From the NCBI GenBank assembly GCA_963595735.1, contig CAVBJJ010000061.1:1-6795 (forward strand): a stretch of 6,795 nt of DNA, read 5' to 3'. This stretch comes from CALWOS01 sp963595735 (GTDB lineage: Bacteria > Bacillota > Clostridia > Oscillospirales > Oscillospiraceae). Made by a program: the position numbers and the translations under genes. The notes under the pieces were generated by a model. The model was not told the DNA's origin. It was given only the letters and a program-made list of their open reading frames with translations, and did no database searches. Below, piece after piece: positions 5,984 through 6,795 of this stretch. Position 1 is the stretch's first letter. Each line of letters starts with the position of its first letter.

Positions 5984-5991
5984 GAGGATGG
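5984..5991 (+). promoter_or_regulatory. Ribosome binding site fixing the thioesterase start
   Basis: The GAGGATGG stretch lies 7-11 bases before the ATG at 5999. An upstream in-frame TTG (5966) has no such site and would add residues not expected in the family. Confidence 0.65.
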
Positions 5992-5998
5992 TGTTATC

Positions 5999-6724
5999 AT
6001 GAAAGGACAACTCACTTGCTGGCACGATGTGGTCTCCACGGAGGCGGACTGCTTTCAGAGAATGCGTGCTTCCACGGTGTTCCGCTGCTTTCAGGAGCTT
6101 GCCATGGAGCAGGGGGAGCGGGACGGCTACGGCCGGGAGATGAACGAGCGCACCGGGCTGTACTGGGTGGTCAGCCGGCTGTATGCGGAGTACTACCAGG
6201 TGCCGGTGTATGGCCAGCGGGTGCAGATCCGTACCTGGCCGGGAAAAAAGACCCGCGCCATGTTCCCCCGGTACTGCGACATTCTGGACGAGAGCGGCAA
6301 TGTCATGATCCGCTCCTGCGGCGCGTGGATGCTGCTGGATGGCGTCAAGCGCACCATGGTGCTGCCGGGCAAGGCCGACCTGCAAATGGACGGCATCGAG
6401 ACCGGGCAGGAGTGCCCCAGTCCCGGCCCCCTGCGGGAGCGGGAGTATGACAGCAGCGTTCTGCGCCGGGTGGGCTACAGCGAGCTGGACACCAACCGCC
6501 ACATGAACAACACCCGGTACTTTGACTGGATCGATGATATTCTGCCCCTGGAGTTCCACCGGGACTACCGCCTGCAGCGCCTGCAGCTGAACTATCTCCA
6601 CGAGCTGTGCTATGGCCAGGAGGCGCAGCTGCAATGGAAGCTGGACGGCACCCATTTGGCCGTCAAGGCCTCGGCGGAGGGGCAGGACAAGTTCCGCTTC
6701 GAGGCGGACTATGTAAAATTATAA
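5999..6724 (+). CDS. Acyl-ACP thioesterase (FatA/FatB-like, bacterial double hot-dog type)
   Basis: Cytosolic enzyme predicted to hydrolyse acyl-acyl carrier protein, releasing free fatty acid and ACP and so ending or draining fatty acid synthesis. The 241 residues fit bacterial members, which lack the plant transit peptide. Two hot-dog domains are expected (about 1-130 and 150-241). The N-terminal one shows MRASTVFRCFQELAMEQGE (22-40), GLYWVVSRLYAEYYQVPVYG (53-72) and IRTWPGKKTRAMFPRYCDI (77-95). The C-terminal one carries the active-site block GYSELDTNRHMNNTRYFDWI (159-178), with D164, N166 and H168 matching the Asp-x-Asn-x-His pattern of plant FatA/FatB. E202 in YLHELCYG lies 38 residues after D164, where the plant enzymes have their catalytic Glu. 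Chain-length preference cannot be read. It is transcribed alone, away from the sigma factor gene, with its own promoters and terminator. No FapR-type operator was seen nearby. Confidence 0.92.
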   Translation: MKGQLTCWHDVVSTEADCFQRMRASTVFRCFQELAMEQGERDGYGREMNERTGLYWVVSRLYAEYYQVPVYGQRVQIRTWPGKKTRAMFPRYCDILDESGNVMIRSCGAWMLLDGVKRTMVLPGKADLQMDGIETGQECPSPGPLREREYDSSVLRRVGYSELDTNRHMNNTRYFDWIDDILPLEFHRDYRLQRLQLNYLHELCYGQEAQLQWKLDGTHLAVKASAEGQDKFRFEADYVKL

Positions 6725-6743
6725 TCGGTATATAGAGAAAAAA

Positions 6744-6788
6744 AAAACCGCAAAAAAGCGTCGTTTAGGGGCGCTTTTTTGCGGTTTT
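6744..6788 (+). terminator. Intrinsic terminator after the thioesterase gene
   Basis: A perfect 17 bp inverted repeat, arms 6744-6760 and 6772-6788, encloses an 11-base loop. A-rich sequence precedes it and the right arm ends in TTTT. It starts about 20 bases after the stop codon. The flanking A-run (6738-6747) means it could also stop transcripts arriving from the right on the minus strand, that is, act in both directions. Confidence 0.88.
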
Positions 6789-6795
6789 GGTGCTT

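Larger units (their letters stand above)
5698..5998. other. Divergent intergenic region between sigma factor and thioesterase genes
   Basis: This 301-base region serves genes on both strands. The sigma-proximal part (5698-5789) is AT-rich, with A/T tracts at 5772-5790 that may bend DNA, and must contain the sigma gene promoter, which I could not assign. The right part holds two sigma-A-like plus-strand promoters and the thioesterase leader. No small protein with a credible start was found. Confidence 0.6.

Noticed and set aside
5828..6655. 275-codon minus-strand open frame opposite the thioesterase
   Set aside because: It overlaps a strongly supported gene and its promoters and has Val/Gln/His-rich antisense composition with no recognisable domain.

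Overview
The window looks like chromosomal DNA from a Gram-positive anaerobe of the class Clostridia (Bacillota), most likely an Oscillospiraceae/Ruminococcaceae-type gut bacterium related to Faecalibacterium, Gemmiger or Subdoligranulum. This is inferred from GC-rich genes separated by AT-rich intergenic stretches, Shine-Dalgarno sites of the AGGAGG type, a lipoprotein-type metal-binding protein, a small ECF sigma/anti-sigma pair and a FatA/FatB-like bacterial thioesterase. It was not confirmed by any database search.

Layout, left to right. Positions 1-53 are the 3' part of a 5S rRNA gene on the plus strand, followed by its hairpin terminator (57-93), so an rRNA operon enters from the left. 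A gene-free stretch (94-352) with several possible hairpins follows. Next is a four-gene minus-strand operon, read from right to left: a MATE-family multidrug/cation antiporter (3012-4355), a metal-binding lipoprotein (2056-3006), a ZnuC-type ATPase (1291-1995) and a ZnuB-type permease (464-1297). It has its own sigma-A-like promoter (4394-4422) and its own terminator (353-416), which faces the rRNA operon terminator. Upstream, also on the minus strand, is a two-gene unit: an ECF sigma factor (5137-5697) overlapping by four bases with a membrane-anchored putative anti-sigma factor (4529-5140), closed by a strong terminator (4445-4485). A 300 bp divergent intergenic region (5698-5998) carries two good plus-strand promoters, then an acyl-ACP thioesterase (5999-6724) and a 17 bp-stem terminator (6744-6788).

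How they work together: the lipoprotein, ATPase and permease form a complete cluster A-I/ABC-3 importer for zinc or manganese. The MATE exporter is translationally close to the lipoprotein (5 bp gap), so importer and exporter are co-transcribed. Sigma and putative anti-sigma form a classic envelope-sensing switch whose signal and regulon cannot be read from the window. The thioesterase would hydrolyse acyl-ACP to free fatty acid and is transcribed alone. No CRISPR array, insertion sequence, prophage gene or tRNA was found. Nothing in the window amounts to a clearly new system. The least ordinary points are the MATE-first metal operon, the altered third metal ligand of the binding protein, the unclassified outer domain of the putative anti-sigma factor, and the unexplained 94-352 spacer.
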